From Phoronis australis (taxonomy: Eukaryota; Phoronida; Phoronidae), in the NCBI GenBank assembly GCA_002633005.1, contig NMRA01000072.1:547989-611988 (forward strand): a DNA stretch of 64,000 nucleotides, read 5' to 3'. Positions within the stretch are counted from its first letter, which is position 1, and each line of letters starts with the position of its first letter. The notes beneath the pieces are model-generated. The model did no database searches, had not been told where the DNA came from, and was given only the letters and a program-made list of their open reading frames with translations. Below are positions 1 to 13,400 of this stretch, one piece after another. The position numbers and the translations under genes are program-made.

Positions 1-81
1 TCTACCAATGTTCTTTTAGCTGTGAAGAAGGATGATTTGTATGAAACGAAAGGCAAAAAGAAACTCAAGTGCTGTCAGTAA
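1..81 (+). CDS. C-terminal end of an unidentified gene (partial, cut by left edge)
   Basis: A reading frame is open from base 1 to a TAA at 79-81. The last 19 codons read VKKDDLYETKGKKKLKCCQ. The text TTCTTTTAG at 11-19 looks like a 3' splice site, so the terminal exon may begin at 20; without splicing the frame continues upstream as STNVLLA. The run of lysines followed by Cys-Cys-Gln at the very end resembles tails that are prenylated (Rab-type CC) or palmitoylated, which would put the product on a membrane. That is inference from the tail alone, and I do not recognise the family. The gene is convergent with CLUH, whose stop codon lies about 7.1 kb away. Confidence 0.45.
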   Translation, partial: STNVLLAVKKDDLYETKGKKKLKCCQ

Positions 82-1999
82 TGCGGTCATCTCTCAGGTC
101 AATCTGCTGGTCAGATGTCAGATCTGAACGTCCAGTGATCCATTTATCCAGGAGCTATTGCTTGCTTTTCTGTCATGTGATAAATACACAGTGAATCTTG
201 TGTAAGTCTGGTCTAGTGGGCCAGATTTTATCCAGGCAAAACTAAGTCACTCTAATGTGATTGACAGAATGCTTAAGCTGGAATAGCTATACTCTAGAAC
301 TTTTTCCGAGTTGAACAAAGAACCGACTAGTAGGTAATATTCACTTACAGGGTCCTGCATTTTGAGAAACAGTTTGACATCTGCTGTTCACTGGAGAAAA
401 CTGGTTCTCAAAATGCGGAACCCCTGTTAGTGACTTTTACCGACTTGTGGGTTGTACTGTAGCATAAACTGTGCCAAGGGCACATGACTAATACCACATA
501 GGTGGCTTGTGCAATTTCAATTGTGTTTTTCCAACATTCATTTATTGAATTTTGATGCAAAGGGTATGAAAAGTTTTCTTTGTACCATATATACATGTAT
601 TTATGACCATGCATCTGTATTAACTATTTGAAGCTGTGCCTTCATCTGGAATTAGGTGCGAACTGTTCGAGTAGTGATTCTTCGATTATAAACATTCCCC
701 CTTTTTTAAAGCATGCCCAGCTTTTTGGCTCATGGTGCAGGTTCGTGCAATTGAAATAGGTTCCTAAAGTACGGACTTCTAACTCATAATCGTATGGGCC
801 TCAATGCGTGTATATATGGTAACTGTTTCTATGCAATACCGTGTGGGTAAAATATAATTATGTGGCTGTGATGTATGGTATTGACCAAGTTTTGTTCCGT
901 CCAAGTCTGATCAGATAGGTATACAAATGTATTGAATGGGATACTCTTCCCCAATTATAGAAATACGCACGTGTCCTTAATATTAAGAAAAGAGGAGAAG
1001 TATTGATACTGAAAACTTGTGATGTGTGTGCATGTGTTTTTGTATGTGGTAAATGGTTGTAGCCTAGTGAATGCATTGCTCACCGTTCATTCAGTCAATG
1101 CCATTTTTTTACACCCTGTCATGTTAAGTAAAGATGTCTGAGGTTCTGATTGAGATGTTGGTTTTCACCTGTCACAAATGTCTTGCTTCATGCTTAAAAC
1201 CGCTATTAGCCTGACATCCATAGAAAGACTAACTTTTGATTTAAGTCACTTATTGTCATAAAACTGTCTCCGACTTGTTTTTACATTTACAAATACCTGT
1301 CCTCAGACTTGACTAAGTCTTGAAACTTAACCAATGACGAAACCTGTTATTTTTCGAGTACTGTCAAGTTCTCAGTACGGTGATTATACCCCCCTCTCTG
1401 AGACCATAAATCACTTGGGATTTGAGTAACATTTTGAGTACAACTTTATTGTAGGTAGTCTGTTGGAAGTTAGTTTTGTGACTGGAGGAAGGTTTATGTA
1501 TTCTTTAAGGAAATTTTTTAAGTTGAAGTTTTATTCACTTCTTATTATTTCTTTGCATAAGCGATGTTCTATTCATATGGCTTTAGACCAGTTTTGAATG
1601 TTTACCATCTTTTTACTGGAAAATGTAACCGTGATAACATTCTAATAGAAAAAGTAACACTGTACACTTTTGTCCTTTCTCTCAAACCAGTTTTGTGTAT
1701 TACAACTAAACTACCATCCACTGTAGTTGCTTTATATTGGCTGGTTATCGTTATGTCCGCACATGTTTGGCCTATAATTGTATATTTCTGATTGTTCGAC
1801 AGTTTTTGGTTTCACAGATGCAAACACTGGGAATGTGCAGATAGTTTTTGGTGAGCTATTCCTGCATCCTTCACTTATGCTGAAAACAGCAGAGATTAAG
1901 TTCACAATGGATTTTGATGAATCTCGAGTGTGATGTATCTTGTTGTTGAGACAGTACAAATTGGCAGACTGGGTATTGACATCCTATTGTCTATTTTAA
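82..1999. other. non-coding stretch between left-edge gene and piggyBac relic
   Basis: Open frames here are all short (under 80 codons), lack exon-like composition and overlap each other on both strands. Apart from the hairpin element at 342-432 I see no gene, RNA or clear repeat. It probably includes the 3' untranslated region of the left-edge gene, but no poly(A) signal stands out. Confidence 0.5.
342..432. mobile_element. 91 bp hairpin element, copy A
   Basis: The left end reads CACTTACAGGGTCCTGCAT and the right end is its near-perfect inverse, ending CCCCTGTTAGTG. The arms extend inward through TTTTGAGAA / TTCTCAAAA, so almost the whole element folds into a hairpin around a centre near 390. 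A second copy lies at 39898-39988. The size and symmetry suggest a very short non-autonomous DNA element. No coding capacity is possible. Confidence 0.6.
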
Positions 2000-3136
2000 C
2001 CCTTATCCTGCGCTAGGCGAGGTCAGCCGACAAGCCAATTATCCTATTAAAATGCGTTGGGTGTACTCAATCGCCTATAATAAGCTACGGCTAGACTGCG
2101 CAAGGAGGGTGTACTCACCCCAGGACACTGGTGTTTTTCATTCAGAAATTGTGAAAGCCCCGTATGCGCATTCCACAGTTCATAGTTTCCTGTACATTTT
2201 TCTGATTTACAACATATGGCTGTGGTGAGTTGTTGCCGAGATATTTGAAAGTTTATGCAAGTTTTATCTTGGCTAGTGCCAAACGTGGTAATGACTGTTG
2301 ACCAGTTTCTTGAGGAAGTGTTCATGGACTCAGATAGTGAAAACGAGCTTGAATTGGCACTCGAAAGTGGCGGTGACAGTGACTGGGAAACTAATACAAC
2401 AGTCACAAGTAATGCAGATTCTATCGATTCGGATCTCAGTGTAATTTTGGAGGAGTTACCGGTCCCTGAAGCTGAGCTTGGACGGGCCTACAACGATGCT
2501 TGCCTCACGCCCTTCGCGCATAATACAGAGCCTCTGAAACATGATGGAACTCAATCAGAACTAGAAATTTTTGTGACTTTTTCACAAAATAGCTTTGTGT
2601 CCCCACATGTGTTTCAAGTTTTTGCACACCAAGATGAACTTCAAAACAGACTTTAGCAAGCGACTGCACCAGTCATAAATTTGGTGCAAAGTTGAGGTAG
2701 GCCCTATGTTATATACTGTACATTCTTGTTTGTAGATGTGATGTTACAGACAATAAATCTGCTTTATTAAACATGCAAGCCCCATGAATTCCCTTTTAAA
2801 AATCTTATTACGGTTTTTGAGTGTCAGCTATAATGTTCTCATGTGCGAAAACAGATAAAAACAAAGGGTTCCAGTTTGAAAGTTTATAGAATTGTTTACA
2901 GCAAGGCCATGGTAAAGATATGTATATGGTGAAAATCTCCATTAAATTCTGAACAACTTTTGTGCAGACTACTTTTATGTGAAGTTGACATTACCCCCTT
3001 CAAATTTCCAATTTAAAAATGTTAGGACATTAATCTGAGTGACCTTTGTAACAGCCTAGTGCATAGCAGCAGTGGTGACCTACTTAGCTCAGCACACAGG
3101 GAAAGTTGTCTGAATAGAGGCTTAGCAGGATAAGGG
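2000..3136 (+). mobile_element. piggyBac-like element, internally deleted
   Basis: The element is bounded by TTAA at 1996-1999 and 3137-3140, immediately inside which lie perfect 12 bp inverted ends: CCCTTATCCTGC at 2000-2011 and GCAGGATAAGGG at 3125-3136. Ends starting CCC directly next to a duplicated TTAA are the signature of the piggyBac superfamily. Partial inverse similarity continues a few bases further inward. Inside is one acidic reading frame (2255-2656) and a possible poly(A) signal AATAAA near 2752. At 1,137 bp it is far too short for a full transposase gene, so it is a non-autonomous relic. Confidence 0.82.
2255..2656 (+). pseudogene. acidic N-terminal remnant of a piggyBac-type transposase
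   Basis: A 133-codon frame lies inside the TTAA-flanked element. Residues about 20-60 are crowded with Asp, Glu and Ser (for example FMDSDSENELELALESGGDS). Such acidic N-termini precede the DDD catalytic domain in many piggyBac transposases and PGBD proteins. The frame stops at 2654-2656 before any catalytic domain, so no active transposase can be made from it. The ATG at 2291 (MTVDQFLEEV) is an equally plausible start. Assignment rests mainly on the enclosing element; the frame alone would be unrecognisable. Confidence 0.55.
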
Positions 3137-3140
3137 TTAA

Positions 3141-6100
3141 GATGCTAACTAACAATTGAGGCAGAACAACTCGATCAATGGATGTTTGTAGCAGGTAGGG
3201 GGCAGCACCAGCCAGGGTTATGACTATTTCAGTGCCCTCAGTGTATGAAACAGTTGACTTGTTAGAAATGCTCGTCAATACCTCGGCCCTCAACTTCCAG
3301 CCAGGCTTGTTGTGTTTAGATGAAACTTGACATGGAGTTATGATGGGAAGGGGCTGGCAAAAAACCCCTGGGGTGTGGTTTCTTGAAATTTTACAAAGAA
3401 GTTTGAAATAATTAAATTCTGACAGGAGAACCTTGATTTTAACTCTTGCAACTCCCCCCTAATTGCCAAAACATTTGATATCCGGAAATCCTTTTTCATA
3501 TTTTGCACCAAGGTTGTTTTTGTAGCAATATGTGGCAATTTTTTGGGACATTTGTATTTCATGCTGGAAGCGATCCTCATGTGCCCATGGAGACATCCAT
3601 TTTTAATGAATTCCCTCAAGTAAAATCTAGCCTCAGAATGTCTGGCCTCAGTCAGTACGGCTTCATCTGGTAGGCTCAGCTTTTCGTCCTGTAAGGAAAA
3701 TTTGTGAATACAGAAGTTACTGATTTTAAAAATGTGGATTCAAAAAGTTCTGTCTTGCTGTTTCATGAAATTTATAGGCGATAAAGAATAGATGATACTT
3801 CACACTCCACTTGCCTTCATGTTTTTTTTGAAAACTACAACTTTTCATAGTAATTAACTTGTTCTCAGTTATCTCCAAGATTTACCTGACATTTCACTTG
3901 AGGAGTCCTCCCGACTTACAATCAAGTTGCATTATGTTGACTCGTCCTGTTCAATGAGTCTTGTGTTAAAGAGAACATTCTGCTAAATTATACTGTTATT
4001 TAATTTGTTCACTTTTAAATAGGGGTCAGGTATTCAGTATTGTAGTTTCAATCTACTCGTGGGGTGCACTGCTCGGAAACCCCGTCAGGCAGCAAAGTTC
4101 TCTTAAAGGTAGTTCTTGGGACTATTTTGAAAAACAAAGCCTCAAGGCATGTAACAAACGAGTATGTGCATTGTAAAATATTTCAATGTACTCGGGGGTG
4201 GATTTTTGTGTGTATACCTATTTGTTGCTTCTTCATTGCTGTTTTCATAGACATGTGCACACCTTGTGTTGCACATGATTTCCATACCAGTTCCAATTTG
4301 AAGGGTACACAACCCAGTGTCATTGCACTGCTTCAGTGTCTTAAGTCATTCTTGTTTTGGAAAACAGAAAAAACAGCTACGAATCACAATTTTATACTTT
4401 ATTTCAATCATTGCACACTGCACTCTAAGAATTTTCAATATAATACGACCTCTGAATTCTCTGAAGTCTAAATCCAGATAACACTTATACATAATATATA
4501 TATAAATATTAGTCTTCTAGTCTGAGTATTAAATGAGCAATTTGTTGACCATGTTTTAACTGCCAATACTGCACGGAACCAGGCATAATTACAATTTTAA
4601 AGGTGAGTCATTCCATTAATATTTTATACTCAAGCTGCCCCATGAAGTCCAATACGGACAGTCCATCAATCAAACTGGGTTGTCTAATATAATAAATGTT
4701 ACTAGTATAAGCTTGTAAGATCACATGCATCCTTCGTAATGCATGGCAATAGCATGATCTCGCCAAACTCACGTGACACCAGACTCGCAGAATGCAACCC
4801 TGAAATCAAGTTGAAGTACCACAGAGCGCCATCTTTGAAAACCACAGTTCAGGTTTCTATTTTGGGGTGGAACCCTTTGCTTTTTTCTCTATGTCAGCAT
4901 TCATATTAACACAAACTGTGGACAGAATAACAGCTGATTTAAAGCACACTGCAGTTTGTAATTTCAGCTTAACCCAATTAGTGCTGTGTCGGACTTTTTG
5001 AAGTTTGGTTAAAACTATACAAGTCAATGTAAACTTATTGGTGGGTTTAGGAAAGGCAGTTTTCGGACACAGGATGACATCCCCACTGAGCAGAGCTAGA
5101 AATGAGGTCACAAGTTTACTTGAAGGATGGCATGCAACTGGTCAATTTTTGAGTATCGAGTGAGTTTACCAGTCTCAGGCTGAGACCCCTTCAAGCAAGC
5201 CTCCATGAGAGATCACCTTTTAGTGTCAACTGCAGCGCATCACCTCAACAAATTCCACTTGTCCACAACAGCCTTTGTGACTGCACCCCCAGATAACAAA
5301 AATATGCAAGACCTATATATAGTGCAAAAGGCACACCACTTCAAAGATTTTGTTACCCAATATTGAGAACTCCATGACCATGCTACTGAGTAAAATGTTA
5401 TTTTCAACACACTAACATCAACATCTATACAATCTGGAATGTTCTAGGTCTAAAAGATACACTCAGAATTCTTGAAGAACACTAGTCGGAAAACCAAACA
5501 CACCGGTATTACAACAAGTATGCTAGACTACCACAGGGGTCCCACTAAGGGGTACAGACTGAGTACAAGTAGCTGAAAATGGTGATCTTCAACAGTGAAC
5601 AAATTCCAGGAATTAACAATTATAAGTAATGCGATAGAATACGTTTTTCATAGTTAATGACGATATTGATCAGGTAAAATTAGTAAGTTAAATTTTTACC
5701 AGATCAGTTATAAATCAATTTCATAATCTACACCAAATTTCATGATCACATATAACAATCCTGTCATCATCATTCACTTTTAATTAGTCTTTCATTTGGC
5801 AGGACAAAAAATTAAGAATATTCAAAATAGTGGGGCGTGCATGAATTCACCTGGTGCATGAATACACCTGGCAAATGTAGTAATAACCTCACTGACCTAA
5901 AAGACACCACGCTTTCTCATGTTCTGCCTATTATCGTAAAAATTCTTCAATTTTTGACAAAATTCCTGAAAGTGCCATTTTACTATTTTGCTTACTACAT
6001 TGCAACAGACAGAATTTTACCATATAATACCGGCTAGTAAAACTTAGTATAAATTACTTTTTGTTAAGAAATTTAATGAATAAAATAAAATTCCACACTG

Positions 6101-7212
6101 CCACCCAAACCATGCTTTAGCAATTAGCAAACTCAATGTATGCCGTCACCCTATATGAGAATTGCTGAAGCATAAATAAGCTTTTCATATAAACAATTCT
6201 GCTTACACCTGAAACAATATTTTCTGAACAGCATTATTCATTAAAAGCACAGCTTGCAATGTGTAGATCTCATACAACAACATTTCCCATTATTAGCAAA
6301 AAAAGGTAACCAGCTACAGAAAAATGGAAAAATGACCACTTCAGCAATTTTGTGTAGAATAATTGTAGAATTATCATAATTTGAAACACAAACACAGATG
6401 CATTTAATTCATAACATAACATCAAACTGAAAACTACCTTTGACCACATGACATTTTTCATCCACGGCTGATGTTGAATTATTCAAGACAAACAGAATAT
6501 ACTTTCCTAAAGAATATTGATGCCGTCTATCCAAAGGCTTACCTATCAAAACCTCGGGCTACAAGTGTTTGACCAAACAGGTTTTCAGTGATAGCAACAA
6601 AAAATACCTAACAATAAGTTTTAACACTCTCAATACTTAACAAAAACAATCACCAAATTATGTCTTAATTTTTGACGTGAAGCTCATGAAAACACACGCG
6701 TGATACATACACACACGACTCGTCACAAAGCACAAAATAGCTAAATGTAGCACCAGACAGTTACTGGAATCTGTTAATTCATCAAACGCTACATCACAAC
6801 AAATCAAAAACATGCGATGAACAATTGCTTCAACACAATGCAATCCATCATCAAATGACTAATCGCAGTAAACAAATCTGAGCAGTGTAGCTAATACTGA
6901 ATAGATAACAAAATAGCTACCGATAATTACAAGTATACAAGATTGACCACAGATGTCTCCAATGACTGAGTAAGCTACATCACACTCTAGCTAGCAATGT
7001 CTCAACACGCGGCCATCTTGATCATAAGGTCACAAGTTTTCTTTTCACTGACAGACAGAACAAGCAGTCGACCCTAGATCTTTTATGTCCATCATTGACA
7101 GCATCAGACATTGCTGAGCTTTGCTCTAATTAAATTCAATCAACACCTTTCCTGCATAACTTTAACAAGACCAACAACAACAATGAATACAATGCCACAG
7201 TCCACCCGAGGA
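3141..7212. other. 3' flank of CLUH, likely including its 3' UTR
   Basis: About 4 kb without an exon-like frame. On the - strand this follows the CLUH stop codon at 7213-7215. An AATAAA on the - strand (TTTATT at 4396 on +) and several ATTAAA variants (around 5780, 6072 and 6404) are possible poly(A) signals, but I cannot choose between them. No RNA gene or structured repeat was seen. Confidence 0.4.
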
Positions 7213-7429
7213 CTAGTCTACTTCTATTTCCACTTGAGTTGCACAGTGCAGGTTTTGATTTATTTCTCCCGCACAACAGTCCCCATTCACGACAGGCTCA
7301 CTATCAGCCTGAGGTGATGGCAGGTCCACTCCGTTGGACTGGGAGTCACTGTTGTTTAGCTTCCCAAGCTGCTGCTGTTGTTGCTGACGCGCCAACATCT
7401 GAGCACGGAGACGCTTCACCTCCTCTTCG
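7213..7429 (-). CDS. CLUH: CLUH exon 31 (stop codon, Gln-rich tail)
   Basis: Encodes [20 protein letters not shown], then a Ser/Asp-rich tail ending ATQVEIEVD and TAG at 7215-7213. The first helix matches LENLKAEVARRHQLQ of vertebrates. The six-glutamine run comes from a CAG/CAA stretch and may vary in length. Acceptor TTTCAG|C. Confidence 0.92.
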
Positions 7430-10400
7430 CTGAAATAAAAACACTAGTGTTAGTGATGCACCTTCCTTCCACTGTTTGCTCAACCATGAAAGCAAGAAAC
7501 ATGGTAACTGAGCCTCATGTTAAACTGGATGTGCCACGACACCAATGGTTTCAACATTCATTTGGACTGGAGCCTACGACTGACATTGATGTAGTCATAT
7601 TTTGGGAGGATTGGGCAGCCCGAGTGTCCTTTGTGGCAACGAAAAGAAAGTCCTAGTAGGGCGTGAACAAATTTTAGATCGAATGCATAGGAGTAAATGA
7701 AGAAGTTCTGATTCTGTGCGTGACAGAGTGAGAGTGATAGAGAGAGAGCGAGAGAGAAAGATAGATCTCCTTACCTTATTTTCATGAAGACTATTCCATT
7801 CAAGGCATTCAATGTGTCCAACACACTTGACACAGATGGAGTCTGAATCTGTAACACAAATAAATGTTCATCTCATCAACACACCTGATAAACCCACCTG
7901 GTTTAGTCAAGGTAACAAAAATGATGAAAAATATCACAAAACCAGTTTTATCTTTAAACATAAAAAATTCACTTCACACATGCACTAACATGATGAAAAT
8001 GTAGGACAGCTAATCTCTACAGTTGTACAGCATATAGAAAGAAAACGGGGAGGGGGGGGAGGGGCTACTCGTATTCCCAATACAGAAGGATGAGCAACAA
8101 TGGGGTACAGTTTGATGACAAAAAACTTCAATAAAGTGGTACACCTCACCCTCGCAAAACAGGATAGAGTACCCCCACCAATGAAAGATCTCGCAAACTT
8201 ACCGACTCGACAAGAGCCTGCAGAGCTGGCAGGTTGACGGATTTATCCCCCTTGCCGATGGCGTTCATCTTCTTCTGGAAGACAACTGCCTGCTGGGTGA
8301 GGTGTTTAAGACACTCAGAGCTCTCTTTGGTCCTATCATGGCTGTCACCCAGCTGAAAATACAAGTGACAGTTTGGAGTATTAAGGTTATGAGTAACCAA
8401 TTCAAGTAGAAATATTTCAAATGTCAGTAGGAGTCCTGGTTGGGAGTCTTAATCCTGCCAATATCTATGATGTAATATAGCTTTTGAACGAGTCAATCTT
8501 GAAACAGGCAAAAACAAACATTCCACTAACCTGTACTTTGTAAATAGTATAGGCCTCCTTTTCATTCTGCAGTGCAGCGCGGAAGTCCCCACGGCAGGAA
8601 TGCGCTCGGGCAATCAGGTGGTATCCCATGGCAACCTTTAGACTCTTCTCTCCAAAGAATCTAAACAACAAAAAGTACATGGTTATAAACAGGGAAATGA
8701 ATCGCACAGCAAAAGACATCTCCCACAGAGCTCTCTTCCTGAAGCTGGTTTGAACAAAAATGCAGTTCAATGAACAGAGCTCGATAAATCACTCACCTTT
8801 ACGGTATGGAGCTTGAAAAAAACAATGATTTTCAAATGAATTGCATTACCAACTACTATTTATTCATTTATTATCCATTCAGGCTTTCCTTTTTTACCTT
8901 TCCTTTTTCAATCGCTAGGGTCCTCTGAATACTGAATATAAGAAAGGCTCTTCACTGACGTATGTTAAAGTGATAGACAGTCTTCTCATTCTACAGGAAA
9001 GGTTACTTTACGTATGGTAGTCCTCAACCTGGCGACCAAGAGGTCGCCAATGCCTCAGACTGTGTTTGGAGACCTGGTATTTTCGCCAAGTCGCCAAAAC
9101 TAAGCGTTGACTACTGTATGATCAGCCAAGACCTGTTGGCTTGTGTTTCGTGAGCTGCAAATTTTTCACAAAACCTGTAAAAACAACTACTTACTTTTTA
9201 TACAGTTCGACAGCTTTCTCGAAGAACCGCAGAGACAGCTCATATTCACCTACAGCATGCAATATAAGGCCAATGTTGCTCTGCAAGAGAACACAAAGGA
9301 TGAGAAGAGTCAAACGCATGGACAGATTTAAGTAAAAAACAACAACCGTTAGTGTTACTGCAGAACGGTTACGCAGGCGCAAACTTGGCAAAACATAAGA
9401 CCAGAATCTTAGTGAATCTATGCAGTCAAGTGTATCCCCACAAACAGTGCAGTGTCCACCGACTGGAAAGTATAAATAAATACCACCCCATTTCCAAACC
9501 CTAAAAACTCAAATGCGGCTTCTCACACCTTTCATGTCCTTAACTTTCCACCTCTAGATTAGTTAAAATCATCCATCTAGCCAAATCACTAAGATCATGG
9601 CTTCTAGATCATTCTATCTGGTAAACACATTCATAGTGCAAATAGTAAATAACCACAACACTGTCCAAGAAGTGCTACAGGGCCGAATATCTGGGAACAC
9701 CATAAGCCAAATCATCAACGGTGGCTACTCACGTCATAGAGTGCCACCTCTGGGTGGTTTTCACCGGAGCACAACAGTAGTAGAAATCTGGCACGGTAGA
9801 AGAGCTGCAGGGCACTGGACACCTGGTTATTGGCAAAGCAGTACAGGGCCAGGTGAGCCTGCAATGGGACAATTACATTAGTATGTATGGTGATGGCAAC
9901 CTGGAGCCACATTAGAACTAGAATGGTATCAATTAAACATGATATACTAAAATCATGATACAGACCTGGTTTGAATTCAATTATCAATTATTGTAGCTAG
10001 TGTTGAATATGTATCAAGACAGTAAGCAAAGGTCCAATAGCTACAGTCATTGTGCGTCAAACTATTAACAGAATTGCGACAACTGTTGCTTAAGGAGTCC
10101 GCAGTTGACTATAACTTGCTGTTTAGTGAAACAAATATATTCTTAGATGCATCTACACTCACATAATCTGTGATGGTATTCGGGTGATCTATGCCAAGGC
10201 ATCGCTCGTTCATTATCACAGCTTTCTGCTGCTGGGCTAAGGCCTGAAAAAGAATTCAAAACGATTTGCACTTTACAGTTAAGAAATATCAGTTGGACTG
10301 GACTGCACATCGTGGAAACCATTCCATCAAATCAGACCAATCTGTACCACTTTACATGCAAACTGTAACGACACCAACAACAGAAATTGTTCAATTTACC

Positions 10401-13400
10401 GCACGGGCTAAACATGGTTGCAAAGCACTTTTCAAGTATCCAGAGCTGTAACATTTTACTACTCGAGTTATATTCAGCTCACCTCTTGATAATCTTCCAT
10501 GATGTAGTTGAGCCGGGCCAACATGCGCAGACAGGCAGCTATCTCAGGGTGCATCGGCCCGTAGACACTGAGTAGGTTGAGTGACTCACTGATCAGCTCA
10601 TAGCCATCTTGCAGCATGCCTTGGTTTATCTTGGCCTGACCACTTGTAAAGAAGCGGTACGCATCTGTTGCCTGGTAATGAGTGTGATATAAGACTATCA
10701 ATAAAATTCCACCTCTCACGAACATAATACGGCGAGATGCATCGACAAGATACAAATTCAGTTCAAAGATTAATACTTAGAAGGGTCAATCCTGTCTATC
10801 CAATGTATTATGGGGAAATCAGCTTCATGACTTGTCCAAACCATCGATGAAGGAAGAAGATGCAACAAAATCCAAACTCTTGTGTGGAAGTCAGTGGTGG
10901 TCAAATCTAAGTGTTGAAGCAACCAAAGTAGTCTATTTGGCCCACAGTTTATCATGGATAATTAAGATATAGACTCATAATAAACCATAACAAAAGGATC
11001 CATCCCTAAACATGAATCAAAACACTGGTTTTCAAAGACAGAATTGCACGAGGCTTTAAGGCCAATTTTTGATGAAACAAGTGTTCTCAAGTACTTTCCA
11101 GATCATCTCACCTTTGGGTGCACGTGCTTAGCGACAGGGAACACGTTGATGATGTCGTCCTCACAGAACGGTGGTCGACTGCGATTCTCCAGGTTGTACT
11201 CTCGCAACTGCAACTGGATGCCCACTTTGTTACAGATACTGCGCAGTAGCGACACCTTCTGGAGCCCATACTTGTCTAAGGCCGACTCGATAGAGTCACT
11301 GAAAGAAGAATAGACTAGATGAACAAGAGGTGTAGGGACACAATATTTTCAAAGTAATGGTCCCAAGGGACTGACAACTCGTGCTCCACTTTGTTGAGAA
11401 TAACTGTAGTTCGCAGTGGGCGACGGTTTAGACTATAACTTTTAGAAAAGTATCTTTTTGGACATGGGATACACCTTAGGTATTGTGCATCAATTAACTC
11501 GACACAATGGGTTTTTCAGCTGCATGATACAAGGATTTTCCGTAGATAAGCCCATGGGTGTGTAATCGGAAAATGAACAAATTCAGACGTTTTAGCAACA
11601 CCACATAAACGCCTGGGCGTTTATTCAGAAAAGGGGGCGTGTAAACGGAAAATCATAGGTTTCCTGAATTTGACATTTTGCATAGTTTGCCAGCGCTTTC
11701 TTCGCTTTTTATAAATGATAAATGCTCAACAAGTTGACGCTTAGTGGGCTTTTAAGAAGAAATTTTCTGAATAAACGCCCCACTATCTGTATACTTGACA
11801 CAAGAAGTTGTAACAACAAATAAACGCCTTGCATAACTCACATGGGCAAATCACATAAAAGTAGTAAGAAAGGTAGTATGTCTATGTTTTTTATGAAGAT
11901 GTTATGTATAGTTGGTAATCAAGATCATTTAATCTTAACAATGGTATCAAATCCCTTTTACTGAGTCAAGACCTCCAACTCAGGTGGTGTTTTGCCAGAA
12001 ATAGTCAACAAGAAGGGGTGATCAGAACGACACAGCTAAAAAAATAAATAACTCACAAAACTCCACAGACTGGAATTAGCTCACCTTGAGGAATGTGCTA
12101 CTCATTTGCCCAAACAGTAAATCAGGAGGTTTGGAGAAAATAATTTCTAGAAACAACATATCCTTACTCACCATTCCAGCGTGAAGTGGAAGTGACCCGA
12201 CACACCCTCAGCTATCTTTGCCCAGAGTGACTTGGGTGTCTCAGATGCCCACTCATTGCTGTCATTTATAGCTATGGTTCCCTCTCGGTTACGCTTCTTG
12301 TGTTTCTTCTTGGAAGTTCTGGTTTGCAGCTGCAGAGGGAACGCACATGGAAACTATTATTGAGCTTGTCAACTGCAGCGCATAGTACGGATTGATAATT
12401 GAAAGAGGGAACACAACTTTAATTCTGTTGAGAACACAGCCAGTTTTGGTGCATCAAATTTACCACAAAAGAGTTTCTACATGAATTTATAGCAAACCAA
12501 CCTACTTGAACGAATGAGCGAAAATTCTGCTTAGGGGTCTATCTAATGAGATCTCACCACGACAGGGAATCGAAAAAATACTCAAGACAACTGTATGTCT
12601 GATGCTTTGGCCACGAGACAACTAAGTAGACTGTTTAAAACATTTCACCTGTGGACTGGTTGGTTGGCCTACTTACACCTTCCAAGACAACATGAAGTGT
12701 TGGGTAAGAGCTGAGGAAACAGTTAAGGAAGTGACTGATGGCCAGCCCCATGTTGAGGGGGTCACAGGTTTGCATGTGGGTCTGGTACAGGTGCTTGGCT
12801 GTGCGGCAGATCATCTCACTCACGCACAGATTCTGAAATAGTAGACAACAAGACATGTAGAGGTGATATGGTCTACAGCACACGAGATCATGTCACTCAT
12901 ACACAGTCCATAAAATCACATTATACCAGGACAAAACTACAAGAAAAGATTACGGTAACAACCCAAAGCCTAAGAGGCTACGCGTGCACTTAAGACATCG
13001 GTTGTATCTTTCTTGAAGTTTAGTTTACGGCAAGCTGTGATCAGCTCATTGTACATAGTGATAACTTGAATCGGACACCGCAGCGTTCCACAGATCAAAG
13101 TCAAGGACATTCGTGAAGCACTTGCTGTAAAATATCTTCACTTAGGGATTGGAAACCGTGAATTTTGTCCCATAATCCTAACATTCCAGCCTGACTGACC
13201 AACATCACTTCAGTGGGCTAGTAGGGTACCGAACACTTGCTTTTTCACAAGATTCTTGCAAACACAGAACACAGCCCTGTTCTTCTTGAAGCTGCACTTT
13301 TCGGTCACTTATACCTTAAATGTGAAATCGAGAAGAAAACAAATAAAAATGAACTGAAACATATGCCTTGCTAAGGCAGCATCGCTTGCTATCAACATTC

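Noticed and set aside
4064-4471. 135-codon + strand frame downstream of CLUH
   Set aside because: Composition is that of translated AT-rich non-coding DNA (Phe, Cys, His, Asn rich), and no family or splice context was recognised.
3141-7212. Choosing a CLUH poly(A) site
   Set aside because: Several AATAAA and ATTAAA candidates exist on the - strand and none is distinguished by context.
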